Shown in pieces: positions 36,685-45,159 of a DNA stretch of 64,000 nucleotides (its first letter is position 1; each line of letters opens with the position of its first letter). The notes beneath the pieces were generated by a model. That model was not told where the DNA came from, ran no database searches, and was given only the letters and a program-made list of their open reading frames with translations. The DNA is from Pontibacter russatus (GTDB lineage: Bacteria; Bacteroidota; Bacteroidia; Cytophagales; Hymenobacteraceae). The stretch is taken from the NCBI RefSeq assembly GCF_009931655.1, contig NZ_CP047984.1, forward strand, positions 1,612,001 to 1,676,000, in the 5' to 3' direction. The translations under genes and the position numbers were made by a program.

Positions 36685-37150
36685 TTAAAAGAAATTTAGT
36701 TCATTTTCTCTGGTAGAAGAACATATATGGTAGCGTGCTGGAAGAGGGGATTTCTTGTTCCTGCCTCAGCAGGACGCCTAACGGGTTTGTTATAACACCT
36801 TCATTCATAGAGGCCACCGCATCTTAACTCGCCTGACGCCCACTCTTCTGCACCCTTAAACAAGAGCCCCGCTCATATGTTCAGGAAGTTTTATATATAG
36901 GCTTTCCATTTTAGCTGGCAGCAGCCTAAAAAAGGAAGCCGCTCCTTTATATTGGAGCGGCTTCAGGATAGGGCGGTTATATATAAATAACTGACGTTGC
37001 GCAAAATTAAAGCAGTTTAGAAAACGCCCTTCATAGTTATAGATTCTAAAAGTGACATGCTGTGAATTGCCATCGTTTACTGCCGTAGGGACAGGTTTCA
37101 CCACAACAACATCATATATGGCCTTGCCACAATCTGATGGCCGGGCCTGA
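36685..37150. other. Intergenic region between yceI and marR
   Basis: No convincing gene. It contains several TATATA motifs (near 36721, 36891, 36977, 37111) and one terminator. A minus-strand frame of 82 codons crosses the terminator and is rejected. Confidence 0.5.
36935..36964 (-). terminator. Terminator of the marR transcript
   Basis: GAAGCCGCTCC pairs with GGAGCGGCTTC (11 bp, 8-nt loop). On the minus strand it is followed by CTTTTTT, typical of an intrinsic terminator, about 190 bases past the marR stop. Confidence 0.8.
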
Positions 37151-37600
37151 TCAGCCCCTTATTTTGTCGAGCAGCCTGTTCAGTTGCTCCGCCTCCTCTG
37201 TGCTCAGGTTGGTGATGCCGGTGCCAGCCCCGCTTTCGACACCGTCCATCTGCTTCAGCAAGGCGAGCCCTTTTTCCGTTATCAGCACATCCACGGTGCG
37301 GCGGTCAGCGGGGCACTGCTTGCGTGTTACCAGCGCCTTCGCCTCCAGTTTGTCCACAATGCGGGAGGCGTTGGAGGTTTTGTCCAGCATGCGGTCAATC
37401 AGCAGGCTGATGGTGGCGGGCTTGGGGTGCTGCCCGCGCAGGATGCGCAGCACGTTGTACTGCGGCAGGGTTACGCCGAAGGGCTTGAACAGGCTTGCCT
37501 GCGCCTGCTGCACCCAACCGGAGGTATATAACAGGTTGATGTGCGCCTTCTGGTGCTCGCTCTTAAAAGTGGGCTGCTTGATTTCTTCTTCTATCTTCAT
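37151..37600 (-). CDS. MarR family transcriptional regulator
   Basis: About 149 residues, started at M-K-I-E-E-E (37600), which a promoter 31 bases upstream supports. The winged helix-turn-helix is readable: L-P-Q-Y-N-V-L-R-I-L-R-G, the recognition region I-S-L-L-I-D-R-M-L-D-K-T-S-N-A-S-R and the wing with C-P-A-D-R-R-T-V-D-V-L-I-T. MarR dimers bind short palindromes and release DNA on ligand or oxidation. Two cysteines are absent from the N-terminal region typical of OhrR, so a small-molecule ligand is more likely (inference). It probably represses itself and yceI. Confidence 0.92.
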   Translation of the reverse strand: MKIEEEIKQPTFKSEHQKAHINLLYTSGWVQQAQASLFKPFGVTLPQYNVLRILRGQHPKPATISLLIDRMLDKTSNASRIVDKLEAKALVTRKQCPADRRTVDVLITEKGLALLKQMDGVESGAGTGITNLSTEEAEQLNRLLDKIRG

Positions 37601-37630
37601 CTTCAAAACTGCTTCTCCTGGATTAACCCC

Positions 37631-37665
37631 TAAATATATGTATATACATTCAATGTACAAACATA
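37631..37665 (-). promoter_or_regulatory. marR promoter with autoregulatory operator
   Basis: On the minus strand TTTG (37658-37661), a 19-base spacer and TATATTTA (37631-37638). The spacer contains TACATT-G-AATGTA, matching the yceI promoter except for the central base. Predicted leader about 24 nt to the ATG at 37600. Confidence 0.8.
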
Positions 37666-37694
37666 AAAAATAGTTTCATTCTCTGCTCCCTGTG

Positions 37695-37732
37695 TTCGTA
37701 CCTCTGGGTAACATTCGTACCTCTGGGTAACA
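37695..37732. repeat. Two tandem 19-bp direct repeats
   Basis: TTCGTACCTCTGGGTAACA occurs twice without a gap, 34 bases upstream of the marR -33 box. Each unit has a GTACC/GGTAA dyad, so it could bind a protein; it may also be a chance duplication. Confidence 0.7.
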
Positions 37733-37789
37733 GCCGAAAGCCCTAAATGGTTGGCGCTGGTGTGCAGGCACCAGCACGGCCGCAGGTGT

Positions 37790-38779
37790 TTACTTTAAGA
37801 AAAGCACCCCGTCCTGCTCCCGCACCAGCTGGAACGGCTCGTCCTCCACGATCAGGAAGCCGTCGAGGTCGGCGAAGTCGAAGGCGCTGCTCAGCTGCAT
37901 AGCCGACCATATCCCCAGCGTTGTCTCCACCATGCAGCCCAGCATGGCCATCATGCCGTGCTTGCGGGCCTCCTGCAGCAGGCGCACCGCGTTCAGGTAG
38001 CCGCCCGCCTTCATCAGCTTGATGTTGACACCGTGAAACTCCGTGCGCAGCAGCTCAAAATCAGCCGTGTCCGTCACCGATTCGTCGGCCACCAGCGGAA
38101 TAGGGCTCATTTCCTTCAGGTGGGCGTAGGCGGCGGCGTGCGAGGCGGGCATGGGCTGCTCCACAAAAAGCACCTGCGCCGGGTCCAGCGCGTTCAGGAA
38201 AGTCACCAGTTCGTCCGGGTTCTGCCAGCTCTCGTTGCCGTCTATCACTATTTTGCGGGGCGTGGCCTTCAGCACCTCCTGCACCAGGTCCAGCCCCTGC
38301 TCCTGGTTCACTTTCACCTTCAGGCTGCGGAAGCGGTTCAGGTTGTTGGCCTGTATAAACTCCTGCACCTGCCCTGGCTCCATAATAGGCAGCGAGTAGC
38401 AGGTGGCCTGCTGCCCTGGCGGTCGCTGGCCCAGCAGCTGGTGTACGGGGATGCCCTTGTGCTGACAGAAATAGTGCAGGTAAGCCGACTCCACGGCAAA
38501 GCGCAGCGCATTCACCGGCGGGTGCTCCTGCAGCAGTTGCAGCAGGTCTTCCATGCTCTTCATCCCGGCCAGGCCCGCCATCAGCAGCACCTGGTACTGC
38601 TGCAGCAGCAGCTCCGGTGTCTCGCCGTAACGGATGTTGGGGGCCGCCTCGCCGAAGCCGCTGAAGGTGCCGTCCGTGACCTGCACCAGAAAGTTGAGTT
38701 TCTCGTCGCTGGCGTTCCGGGCTATTTTCCAGGTGTACTTCAGTTTGAGGTGCAGGGCCTCGATGCGCCATGTCAGCAT
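37790..38779 (-). CDS. Dipeptide epimerase (enolase superfamily, L-Ala-D/L-Glu type)
   Basis: About 329 residues started at M-L-T-W-R (38779); further upstream codons are unlikely protein. It belongs to the muconate-lactonizing subgroup of the enolase superfamily: catalytic Lys in S-L-K-V-K-V, metal ligands in V-I-D-G-N-E-S-W, F-V-E-Q-P and V-A-D-E-S, and the second catalytic Lys in N-I-K-L-M-K-A-G-G. The exact D-A-D-x pattern for Ala-Glu epimerases is partly seen, so the substrate is tentative; the role would be recycling of murein peptides. It is divergent from the symporter gene. Confidence 0.88.
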   Translation of the reverse strand: MLTWRIEALHLKLKYTWKIARNASDEKLNFLVQVTDGTFSGFGEAAPNIRYGETPELLLQQYQVLLMAGLAGMKSMEDLLQLLQEHPPVNALRFAVESAYLHYFCQHKGIPVHQLLGQRPPGQQATCYSLPIMEPGQVQEFIQANNLNRFRSLKVKVNQEQGLDLVQEVLKATPRKIVIDGNESWQNPDELVTFLNALDPAQVLFVEQPMPASHAAAYAHLKEMSPIPLVADESVTDTADFELLRTEFHGVNIKLMKAGGYLNAVRLLQEARKHGMMAMLGCMVETTLGIWSAMQLSSAFDFADLDGFLIVEDEPFQLVREQDGVLFLK

Positions 38780-38923
38780 ATATAAAACAGTACTTATCAG
38801 GTGAAAAGATAGCCGAAATTGCACGTTTTTCTTATAAAAAGCTATCCCAGGCCCCACAATCACACAGGAAAGATAAAGTTTGCACCCAGACACCTGAAGC
38901 TGTTTAAAATCGGAGGGCACCAG

Positions 38924-38954
38924 TTTGCGGATGCGGTTTTTGCCTTTATATTTG
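38924..38954 (+). promoter_or_regulatory. Consensus promoter of the symporter gene
   Basis: TTTG at 38924-38927, 19 bases, then TATATTTG at 38947-38954: an exact Bacteroidota housekeeping promoter. The start at about 38960 rules out longer N-terminal extension of the symporter and gives a leader near 118 nt. Confidence 0.75.
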
Positions 38955-39077
38955 CTAATCCAATGTAGCTGCGCCCTGTTGATTTTTGCTTGTGCGGGAG
39001 GTTTAGCGGGTGTGTTTCTGCAAAGCCTTTCCCGGCGGCGACTATATAGCAAGCCGCTTTTTTCTTTCTTTTCGCTT

Positions 39078-40514
39078 ATGAAGAAATCTTTCCTGCCCCT
39101 GGCCGTGCTGGTCTGCATCACCCTGGCAGCCCTGCTTACCGTGCTGCAGCAGTACGGTTTTATTTCCTTCCCGGCCGAGGTGCTGCTGGCGGTGCGCTGG
39201 GTGGGCATCGCGGTGTTGCTGGGCTACGGCCTGCAGAAGCGCTCCCTCACCACCTGGATTCTCATCAGCATGGTGGTGGGCGCTGAGATCGGTTACGACT
39301 TCCCCGCATTCGCCACCAACCTGAACGTGCTGAGCAAGATTTTCCTCAAGCTCATCAAAACCATCATCGCGCCGCTCATTTTCGCCACGCTGGTGGTGGG
39401 CATTGCCGGCCACTCCAACCTGAAACAGGTGGGCAGCATGGGCTGGAAAGCCATTGTTTACTTCGAGGTGGTGACCACGCTGGCGCTGTTCATCGGGCTG
39501 GCCGCCATCAACATCAGCAAAGCCGGGGAGGGCATCGACGCGGGGCTGGCCCAGAGCCAGGAGGAAATCGCCGCCGTGCCGCCGCAAACCACTTCCGACA
39601 TCATCCTGCACGTGTTCCCCGAAAACATCGCCAAATCGGTGGTGGAGGGGCAGGTGCTGCAGATTGTGGTGTTCAGCGTGCTGTTTGCCATCGGCCTGGC
39701 CATGGTGAGCGAGAAGAAGCGCAGGCCCATGCTCGAGTTCTGCGAGAGCCTCTCCGAAACCATGTTCAAGTTCACGAACATCATCATGTATTTTGCCCCG
39801 GTCGGGGTGGGCGCGGCCATTGCCTACACGGTGGGCCATATGGGCTTCGGCATTTTGCTGAACCTGTTCCAGTTGCTGGCTACCCTGTATGTGGCGCTCC
39901 TCGCTTTTGCGCTGCTCGTGCTGCTGCCGGTGGCCCTGCTTGCGCGCATCCCGGTCCGGCGCTTCCTGCAGGCCGTTTCAGGGCCGGTTTCCATTGCATT
40001 TGCCACCACCAGTTCGGAGGCCGCCCTGCCGCGCGCCATGGAGGAGATGGAGAAAATGGGCGTGCCGCGAAAGATTGTGGCCTTCGTGATGCCGACCGGC
40101 TACAGCTTCAACCTCGATGGCACCACGCTGTACCTGGCACTCGCCTCGGTGTTTGTGGCGCAGGCCGCCGGGATTCCGCTTACGTGGCAGCAGCAACTGG
40201 TGATGGTGTTCACGCTCATGCTCACGAGCAAGGGTGTGGCTGGCGTGCCGCGCGCCTCGCTGGTGATTTTGCTGGGCACCGTTGCCTCGTTCAATTTGCC
40301 GGTGTGGCCGGTATTCGCCATCCTGGGCATCGACGAGCTGATGGACATGGCCCGCACCTCCATCAACGTGACCGGCAACTGCCTCGCCACCGCCGTAGTG
40401 GCCCGCTGGGAAGGCGAGTTTGACCCGCAGCCGGAGACTGGCCTGGTAGAAACCTCCAACCCGGAACTGACACAGGACCAGCCGGAGGAAGACAGGGAAC
40501 GGAAATTGGTGTAG
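39078..40514 (+). CDS. Dicarboxylate/amino acid:cation symporter (DAACS)
   Basis: About 478 residues in the GltP/DctA family. The start is set at 39078 (M-K-K-S-F-L-P) because the promoter maps upstream at 38924-38954. Markers are the S-S-E-A-A-L-P-R serine-rich hairpin loop, M-P-T-G-Y-S-F-N-L-D-G-T-T-L-Y and the C-terminal N-V-T-G-N-C motif that binds the substrate carboxylate. It imports glutamate, aspartate or C4-dicarboxylates with Na+ or H+. The N-terminal region has extra hydrophobic segments. A second family member is at 60876-62180. Confidence 0.92.
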   Translation: MKKSFLPLAVLVCITLAALLTVLQQYGFISFPAEVLLAVRWVGIAVLLGYGLQKRSLTTWILISMVVGAEIGYDFPAFATNLNVLSKIFLKLIKTIIAPLIFATLVVGIAGHSNLKQVGSMGWKAIVYFEVVTTLALFIGLAAINISKAGEGIDAGLAQSQEEIAAVPPQTTSDIILHVFPENIAKSVVEGQVLQIVVFSVLFAIGLAMVSEKKRRPMLEFCESLSETMFKFTNIIMYFAPVGVGAAIAYTVGHMGFGILLNLFQLLATLYVALLAFALLVLLPVALLARIPVRRFLQAVSGPVSIAFATTSSEAALPRAMEEMEKMGVPRKIVAFVMPTGYSFNLDGTTLYLALASVFVAQAAGIPLTWQQQLVMVFTLMLTSKGVAGVPRASLVILLGTVASFNLPVWPVFAILGIDELMDMARTSINVTGNCLATAVVARWEGEFDPQPETGLVETSNPELTQDQPEEDRERKLV

Positions 40515-40581
40515 GTTATATAGGAGCCATATATAAATCGCTTCGATTCCCTATTCCCAACAGCCATATATAGCTTTAGCG

Positions 40582-40629
40582 CAAAACCCGCTTCTGTTGC
40601 CTGCTGGCAAGGGAGCGGGTTTTGTTTTA
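40582..40629 (+). terminator. Terminator after the symporter gene
   Basis: CAAAACCCGCT pairs with AGCGGGTTTTG (11 bp, 21-nt loop), followed by TTTTAT. Confidence 0.8.
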
Positions 40630-40710
40630 TAGCGCTCCTTTTTACGTCTTCACCTCTGTAGAACTATAAGTCCTGGTGGTTTTACTGGATTCCAAATATA
40701 TAGTATATTC

Positions 40711-40783
40711 GTTAGCCCAATTCCGTTTATCCGACTATATTGGGAGGCTAAACAGAGTAACTCCGTTTAGCTGCTAGTTAGGC
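40711..40783. repeat. Folded spacer before an orphan gene, cassette-like
   Basis: GTTAGCCCAAT and ATTGGGAGGCTAAAC form an imperfect hairpin, followed by GTTAGGC at 40777-40783, a GTTRRRY-type core site right before the next start. Resemblance to integron attC/cassette ends is suggestive only. Confidence 0.35.
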
Positions 40784-40791
40784 TTAAAGAA

Positions 40792-41397
40792 ATGAAATAT
40801 CACACTCTATTTGTGTTGTTACTCTTAATGAGTTGTTCCCAGCCGTCAACTAAAACGGAGCCAGCCTCTATTGAGAAGATTTCTCTTGTTGGGTACTCTT
40901 ACAGAGAGAAGCCAACAAGAGATGGGTATGATTTCTATCTTGCCAGCCTACATGAATTAGCATCAAATAATAGTCTTACAGTTGTTAAAAGAGACAGCTT
41001 CACCGCTCCATTACACGCCTTCACCACAACTGATGGGAACTTAGTAAAATTATTCCCTGAACTGGCTGAGAGCTATCCTACTGACACATCGTTGTTCAAT
41101 CTAAATCCAGAAAAGACAGGAATATACCACGGATTTAATTACATGCTGCTTCTTATTACAACTGACGGAAGAGTAAGAGTGGTGAGTTTTACCCCAAGAA
41201 GGGCTGAAGGAGCATTGAGAATTGTTTCTGATTCATTGCTTCGCTTCCAGGTAGATGAAGGAATGAGGCTAAAGGGAATGGACACAGTTTCCCTAATAGC
41301 CACTTTTGATAGTTTAGCAAGAAAGCACGTGCTGCCGTTACACCCCCTGCCACCAAACTCTTTGCCGGCTCCTGTATATAAAGGTCAGAAGCAGTAG
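40792..41397 (+). CDS. Hypothetical lipoprotein in AT-richer DNA
   Basis: A 201-residue protein with a lipoprotein signal (L-F-V-L-L-L-L-M-S-C, lipidated Cys at 15). The mature chain is hydrophilic, with G-Y-S-Y-R-E-K-P and R-A-E-G-A-L-R-I-V. No family recognised. It is visibly less GC-rich than its neighbours and flanked by folded spacers, suggesting acquisition by transfer. The ATG at 40792 follows AAAGAA. Confidence 0.7.
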   Translation: MKYHTLFVLLLLMSCSQPSTKTEPASIEKISLVGYSYREKPTRDGYDFYLASLHELASNNSLTVVKRDSFTAPLHAFTTTDGNLVKLFPELAESYPTDTSLFNLNPEKTGIYHGFNYMLLLITTDGRVRVVSFTPRRAEGALRIVSDSLLRFQVDEGMRLKGMDTVSLIATFDSLARKHVLPLHPLPPNSLPAPVYKGQKQ

Positions 41398-41411
41398 GAA
41401 GAAGTCTCTAC

Positions 41412-41537
41412 GCCTAACAAAACCTTCACGTCAGGCGGGTTTATACCCTATTATCATTATATTACTTTGCTGTTCGGTCAAGGTAATCAACATTATTACT
41501 CTTTAATCCGCCAGCCGCAAAGCCCAGCACGTTAAGA
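41412..41537. repeat. Folded spacer resembling an attC site
   Basis: It opens with GCCTAAC (41412) and ends near GTTAAGA (41531). Internal arms include CAGGCGGGTTTA against TTAATCCGCCAG. The distance, about 125 bases, fits attC, but the last base of the core deviates (A for Y). Confidence 0.35.
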
Positions 41538-41542
41538 AGTTT

Positions 41543-42247
41543 GTGAAAGCATTAAAGAAAAGAAGGATTGATATAGAAGCGATTGAGGAGTTGTTCATTA
41601 CGGTTCCGTCAGGAACCGTTGAAATGAGAGACGACCGAATCAACAAAGTTTGGGACGTTGCCATAGACACCTTCAATTTAGCTAAATTTCCGGTTACACA
41701 GGACTTGTACGAGGCAGTAACACTCGCTAATCCAGCCGCATTCAAAGGCGGCAATTTACCAGTTGAGACAGTTTCATGGACTGAAGCTGTCAGTTTCTGC
41801 AACAAACTGTCAGAATTTTTGGGGAAAAGCCAATGCTATTCCATTGACTCAGAAACTAAGGATATAACATTTGATTTCAAAGCAGATGGATTCCGATTGC
41901 CAACAGAAGCTGAATGGCAATATGCCTGCCAGGCGGGAACAAAAAATATCAGATATGGGGAATTGAACGAAATTGCGTGGTACAAGGGCAATTCAGAAAA
42001 GCGTACCCAGGAAGTCGGTAAAAAGCAACCAAACCAATGGGGGCTATATGATATGTTAGGAAACGTCTGGGAATGGTGCACAGACATTTATGACGAGACT
42101 GTTTATGGTTCGTATAGGGTTTTCAGAGGCGGGGGCTGGTGTGATGAAGAGAGAGGGGTGATGGCGACAACACGAAGAAGAAGCCATCCATACTCTTTCA
42201 AGATAGACGATTTAGGATTCAGAATAGCAATAAACTTGAAAAATTAG
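41543..42247 (+). CDS. SUMF1/EgtB/PvdO-fold (formylglycine-generating-like) protein
   Basis: A 234-residue protein with the sulfatase-modifying factor fold: F-P-V-T-Q-D-L-Y near 67, V-S-W-T-E-A-V-S-F-C, G-F-R-L-P-T-E-A-E-W-Q-Y-A, G-L-Y-D-M-L-G-N-V-W-E-W-C and the C-terminal R-V-F-R-G-G-G-W. The last glycine-rich segment binds calcium or target in the family; formylglycine-type catalysis needs two further cysteines not evident here, so it may be a non-catalytic paralogue. Start is GTG at 41543. AT-richer than the chromosome. Confidence 0.83.
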   Translation: MKALKKRRIDIEAIEELFITVPSGTVEMRDDRINKVWDVAIDTFNLAKFPVTQDLYEAVTLANPAAFKGGNLPVETVSWTEAVSFCNKLSEFLGKSQCYSIDSETKDITFDFKADGFRLPTEAEWQYACQAGTKNIRYGELNEIAWYKGNSEKRTQEVGKKQPNQWGLYDMLGNVWEWCTDIYDETVYGSYRVFRGGGWCDEERGVMATTRRRSHPYSFKIDDLGFRIAINLKN

Positions 42248-42526
42248 AAAGGAAAACCGCTAACTATACATACAGCTCAGAGTAGGTAGAAAGCCAATAT
42301 ATGAGACCGTTAGGCGCAAGGCTAAACGACCGCCCAACCTGACAAACCAGGAAAAAAGAGTTGCAGGTATATATAAGCTCAGTTAATTTTAGGGTATTGA
42401 TAATTGAATCCTCTTGCAATAATCGAAGTCTGATCGATACACCTGACGTTTCAGATAGTGAACTTTTGAAGTAATTTCAGGAAATTCATGCTTGACACAC
42501 CTATCCCACAGAGCTAATATATAAGG
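42248..42526. other. Intergenic spacer within accessory stretch
   Basis: About 280 bases without a gene. It contains GTTAGGC at 42309-42315 facing a CTAAAC (GTTAGGCGCAAGGCTAAAC dyad) and three TATATA motifs near 42297, 42367 and 42517. The last one lies just before the next start codon. Confidence 0.5.
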
Positions 42527-43102
42527 ATGAGCCACACTACCAGCAGTAAAAAGGAACTGTCGCCAGCACAACGTGAAGCGCTACTCAGCGCATTAGAAGC
42601 CCGATTTACGAAAAACATGAACCGCCATAAAGGCCTTGAATGGGCAAAGGTGCGGGCAAGGCTGGAAGCCAGTACTGAAAAACTGTGGTCGCTCCATGAA
42701 ATGGAGAGAACCGGCGGCGAACCGGATGTGGTCGGCCACGACAGTAAAACAGGCGAATACATCTTTTATGATTGCTCGGCGGAAAGCCCTAAGGGCCGCA
42801 GAAGCGTTTGTTACGACCGCGAGGGGCTGGAGTCGAGGAAAGAGCATCGGCCGGAAAACAGCGCCGTGGATATGGCTGCTGCCATGGGTATTGACCTGTT
42901 GACAGAAGAACAATACCGGGAACTGCAGCAACTCGGACATTTCGATGCGAAAACTTCGAGCTGGCTGCAAACACCTGCCGCCATCAGAAAACTCGGCGGC
43001 GCCATCTTTGCCGATTTCCGCTACGGCCACGTCTTTGTGTATCACAACGGGGCGCAATCCTACTATGCCGCCAGGGGCTTCCGTGGCTCGCTGAGGGTTT
43101 GA
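42527..43102 (+). CDS. DUF4256 family protein
   Basis: A 191-residue soluble protein I recognise as DUF4256: an N-terminal E-A-R-F-x-K-N-M-x-R-H-x-G-L-E-W motif, G-G-E-P-D-V-V and Y-D-C-S-A-E-S-P-K-G-R-R, then A-D-F-R-Y-G-H-V-F-V-Y-H-N-G near the C terminus. Function is unknown; it is widespread as single, patchy genes, which fits horizontal transfer. GC content is near normal for the window. Confidence 0.85.
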   Translation: MSHTTSSKKELSPAQREALLSALEARFTKNMNRHKGLEWAKVRARLEASTEKLWSLHEMERTGGEPDVVGHDSKTGEYIFYDCSAESPKGRRSVCYDREGLESRKEHRPENSAVDMAAAMGIDLLTEEQYRELQQLGHFDAKTSSWLQTPAAIRKLGGAIFADFRYGHVFVYHNGAQSYYAARGFRGSLRV

Positions 43103-43469
43103 TTCTTACCAAGCGAGTTTCCTAGGTAAGAACTTATCCGAGTAATAGGATAGGCAGACGCACGAATAACCCAAGCCCGGCTGCCAACAACGATTTAGCA
43201 CAGCGGCGGGAACGGGATGACTTAAACGGGTGTGCGCACCGCCAAACCTGTGCCCTAAATCCGCGCCAACGCAGCCAATTTCCTATATAAGCCCCTCATT
43301 TTTAGCACCTAACCAGCACCACAAAAGCCGCAGCCTGAAGTCTGCGGCTTTTTTAATGAGGTTCACCTATCCAGGGGAGATGTATACTAAATTATATACA
43401 AAGTTTCTTATCTTTATATTTAAAGTTAGTATATAACAAAGCAACACCCATCTCCCCTCACAGACGAAC
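43103..43469. other. Non-coding region with cassette-like fold and promoter
   Basis: No gene. Bases about 43191-43262 fold: GATTTAG-CACAG pairs with CTGTGCCCTAAATC, with an inner GGCGG/CCGCC stem, like recombination-site stem-loops near 41412 and 63950. A terminator follows at 43323. AT-rich 43380-43440 carries TATACTAA and TATATAAC dyads and should be the cytochrome promoter. Confidence 0.45.
43323..43354. terminator. Strong intrinsic terminator
   Basis: AAAAGCCGCAG pairs with CTGCGGCTTTTTT (11 bp, 8-nt loop) with a T-tract on the + strand, closing the accessory stretch. Confidence 0.85.
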
Positions 43470-44456
43470 ATGAAAAAAGCGCTTAGGATTACCGGCTATC
43501 TACTGGCTGTAGTGATAGCCGCCGTTGCCGCGGGGTACATATACCTGCAGTACGCCTTCCCGAACGTGGATGCCGCCCCCGTGCTCTCGATTGAGAAAAC
43601 GCCTGCGCTGGTGGAACGCGGCAAGTACCTGGCCAACCACGTGGCGGTGTGCATCGACTGCCATTCCACCCGCGATTTCTCCCGCTACTCGGGGCCGCTG
43701 CAGCCGGGTACCGAGGGCAAGGGCGGCGACAGGTTCGACCATTCGCTGGGCTTTCCCGGCACCTTTTACGCCCGCAACATCACCTCTGACAAAGAAACCG
43801 GCATCGGTGCCTGGACGGACGGCGAAGTGTATCGCGCCATGACCAAAGGGGTGAGCAAAAACGGAGAGCCCCTGTTTCCGGTGATGCCCTACAAAGCCTA
43901 TAGCCAGATGAAAACAGAAGACGCTTATGCCGTTATCGCCTATATCCGCACGTTAGCGCCGATCAGGAACGAGGTGCCCGCGTCTGACCCTGACTTCCCG
44001 ATGAACCTGATTCTGCGCACCATGCCGTCTGACGAGGCGCCCATGCTGGAGCAGACCGCCCTGGAAGATGAGGTGACAAAAGGGAAATACCTGCTCACCA
44101 TCTCCTCCTGCGGCGACTGCCACACCCCCCGCGACAAGGGCAACCCCATCGAAGAGATGCACCTGGCAGGCGGCTCCGAGTTCCCGACGCCTGACGGCGG
44201 TAAGCTCCGCTCTGCCAACATCACCCCCGACAGGGAAACAGGTATTGGCAACTGGACAGCGGAGGTATTTGTGCAGCGCTTTAAAAGTCAGGAGCACCCA
44301 GCCGCCGTGGCCCCCGGCGGGCCCAACACCATTATGCCCTGGAGCATGTACGCCGGCATGAAGGAGGAAGACCTGCGCGCCATCTATAGCTACCTGATGA
44401 CGGTGAAGCCCATCAACAACAAGATAGAGCGCTTCACGCCTCCCGCAAAGTCGTAG
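43470..44456 (+). CDS. Dihaem c-type cytochrome
   Basis: A 328-residue membrane-anchored periplasmic cytochrome. An N-terminal membrane helix (residues about 8-28) serves as anchor or uncleaved signal. Two haem sites are C-I-D-C-H (61-65) and C-G-D-C-H (about 213-217), each with a downstream methionine-rich segment (e.g. P-V-M-P-Y, I-M-P-W-S-M). The two-domain pattern resembles subunits of membrane-bound alcohol/aldehyde dehydrogenases, though no dehydrogenase gene is adjacent. Electron partner unknown. A terminator follows at 44480. Confidence 0.93.
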   Translation: MKKALRITGYLLAVVIAAVAAGYIYLQYAFPNVDAAPVLSIEKTPALVERGKYLANHVAVCIDCHSTRDFSRYSGPLQPGTEGKGGDRFDHSLGFPGTFYARNITSDKETGIGAWTDGEVYRAMTKGVSKNGEPLFPVMPYKAYSQMKTEDAYAVIAYIRTLAPIRNEVPASDPDFPMNLILRTMPSDEAPMLEQTALEDEVTKGKYLLTISSCGDCHTPRDKGNPIEEMHLAGGSEFPTPDGGKLRSANITPDRETGIGNWTAEVFVQRFKSQEHPAAVAPGGPNTIMPWSMYAGMKEEDLRAIYSYLMTVKPINNKIERFTPPAKS

Positions 44457-44479
44457 GACGGAAGCCATAGAAATTCCAG

Positions 44480-44511
44480 AAGCTGCCCATCCCCGCCGGG
44501 CAGCTTTTTTT
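44480..44511 (+). terminator. Terminator of the cytochrome gene
   Basis: AAGCTGCCC pairs with GGGCAGCTT (9 bp, 9-nt loop) followed by a run of Ts. Confidence 0.85.
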
Positions 44512-44564
44512 GTACAAGAGCCCCAGAAGTTGTATTATAGCCTGCAGGATAACGAGGGCAACAA

Positions 44565-45038
44565 ATGGAGCTTTATAAGCAGGAAGAAGACAGATTTCCG
44601 ATACAACTGACCTACGCGAACTTTTGGATCCGTTTTATAGCCTTCCTCATCGACGGTTTCCTCACTTCTCTGCTGCTGGCGCTGGTGCTGCTGGCGCTGG
44701 ACCTGCCGCTCGTGCCCGACGTGGCAGACCTGGAATCACAGATGAAACTGAACCTCCTCAGCGTTGCCGTTGGCTGGCTGTATTACGCCAGTTTCGAGAG
44801 TTCTACTTATCAGGCCACCCCGGGCAAGCAGACGATGGGTATTTTTGTGACAGACACCGGGGGCTACCGCATCTCCTTTTCCCGCGCCTCGGGCCGCTAC
44901 TTTAGCAAATTGCTGTCGGGGCTCCTGCTGCTGCTGGGCTATATCATGGCGGCCTTCACGCCCAGGCGGCAGGCCCTGCACGATCTGATTGCCGGTACGC
45001 TGGTGCTCAAGTACCCCCTTAAGGGAGAGAAGGCGTAA
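44565..45038 (+). CDS. RDD family membrane protein
   Basis: A 157-residue protein with the RDD fold: N-terminal Y-A-N-F-W-I-R-F-I-A-F-L-I-D, three or four membrane segments, central A-T-P-G-K-Q-T-M-G-I and C-terminal Q-A-L-H-D-L-I-A-G-T-L-V. The canonical R-x-x-A-x-x-x-D is preserved as R-F-I-A-F-L-I-D. Some RDD proteins act as Na+/Li+/H+ antiporters; the role here is unknown. A divergent paralogue is the next gene. Confidence 0.88.
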   Translation: MELYKQEEDRFPIQLTYANFWIRFIAFLIDGFLTSLLLALVLLALDLPLVPDVADLESQMKLNLLSVAVGWLYYASFESSTYQATPGKQTMGIFVTDTGGYRISFSRASGRYFSKLLSGLLLLLGYIMAAFTPRRQALHDLIAGTLVLKYPLKGEKA

Positions 45039-45159
45039 AATCCATCCTTTAGAAAGGCCTGCTGCGCGCCGCCGGGGCCGGTTTGTACCGGCGCGGCAGC
45101 GGCAATGCAACTTAGTTGGTCCATATAAGTATACACTTTCCTCTGGATTTTTGATACTT

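Noticed and set aside
36856-37104. Minus-strand frame of 82 codons between yceI and marR
   Set aside because: It crosses a clear terminator at 36935-36964 and shows no conserved features.
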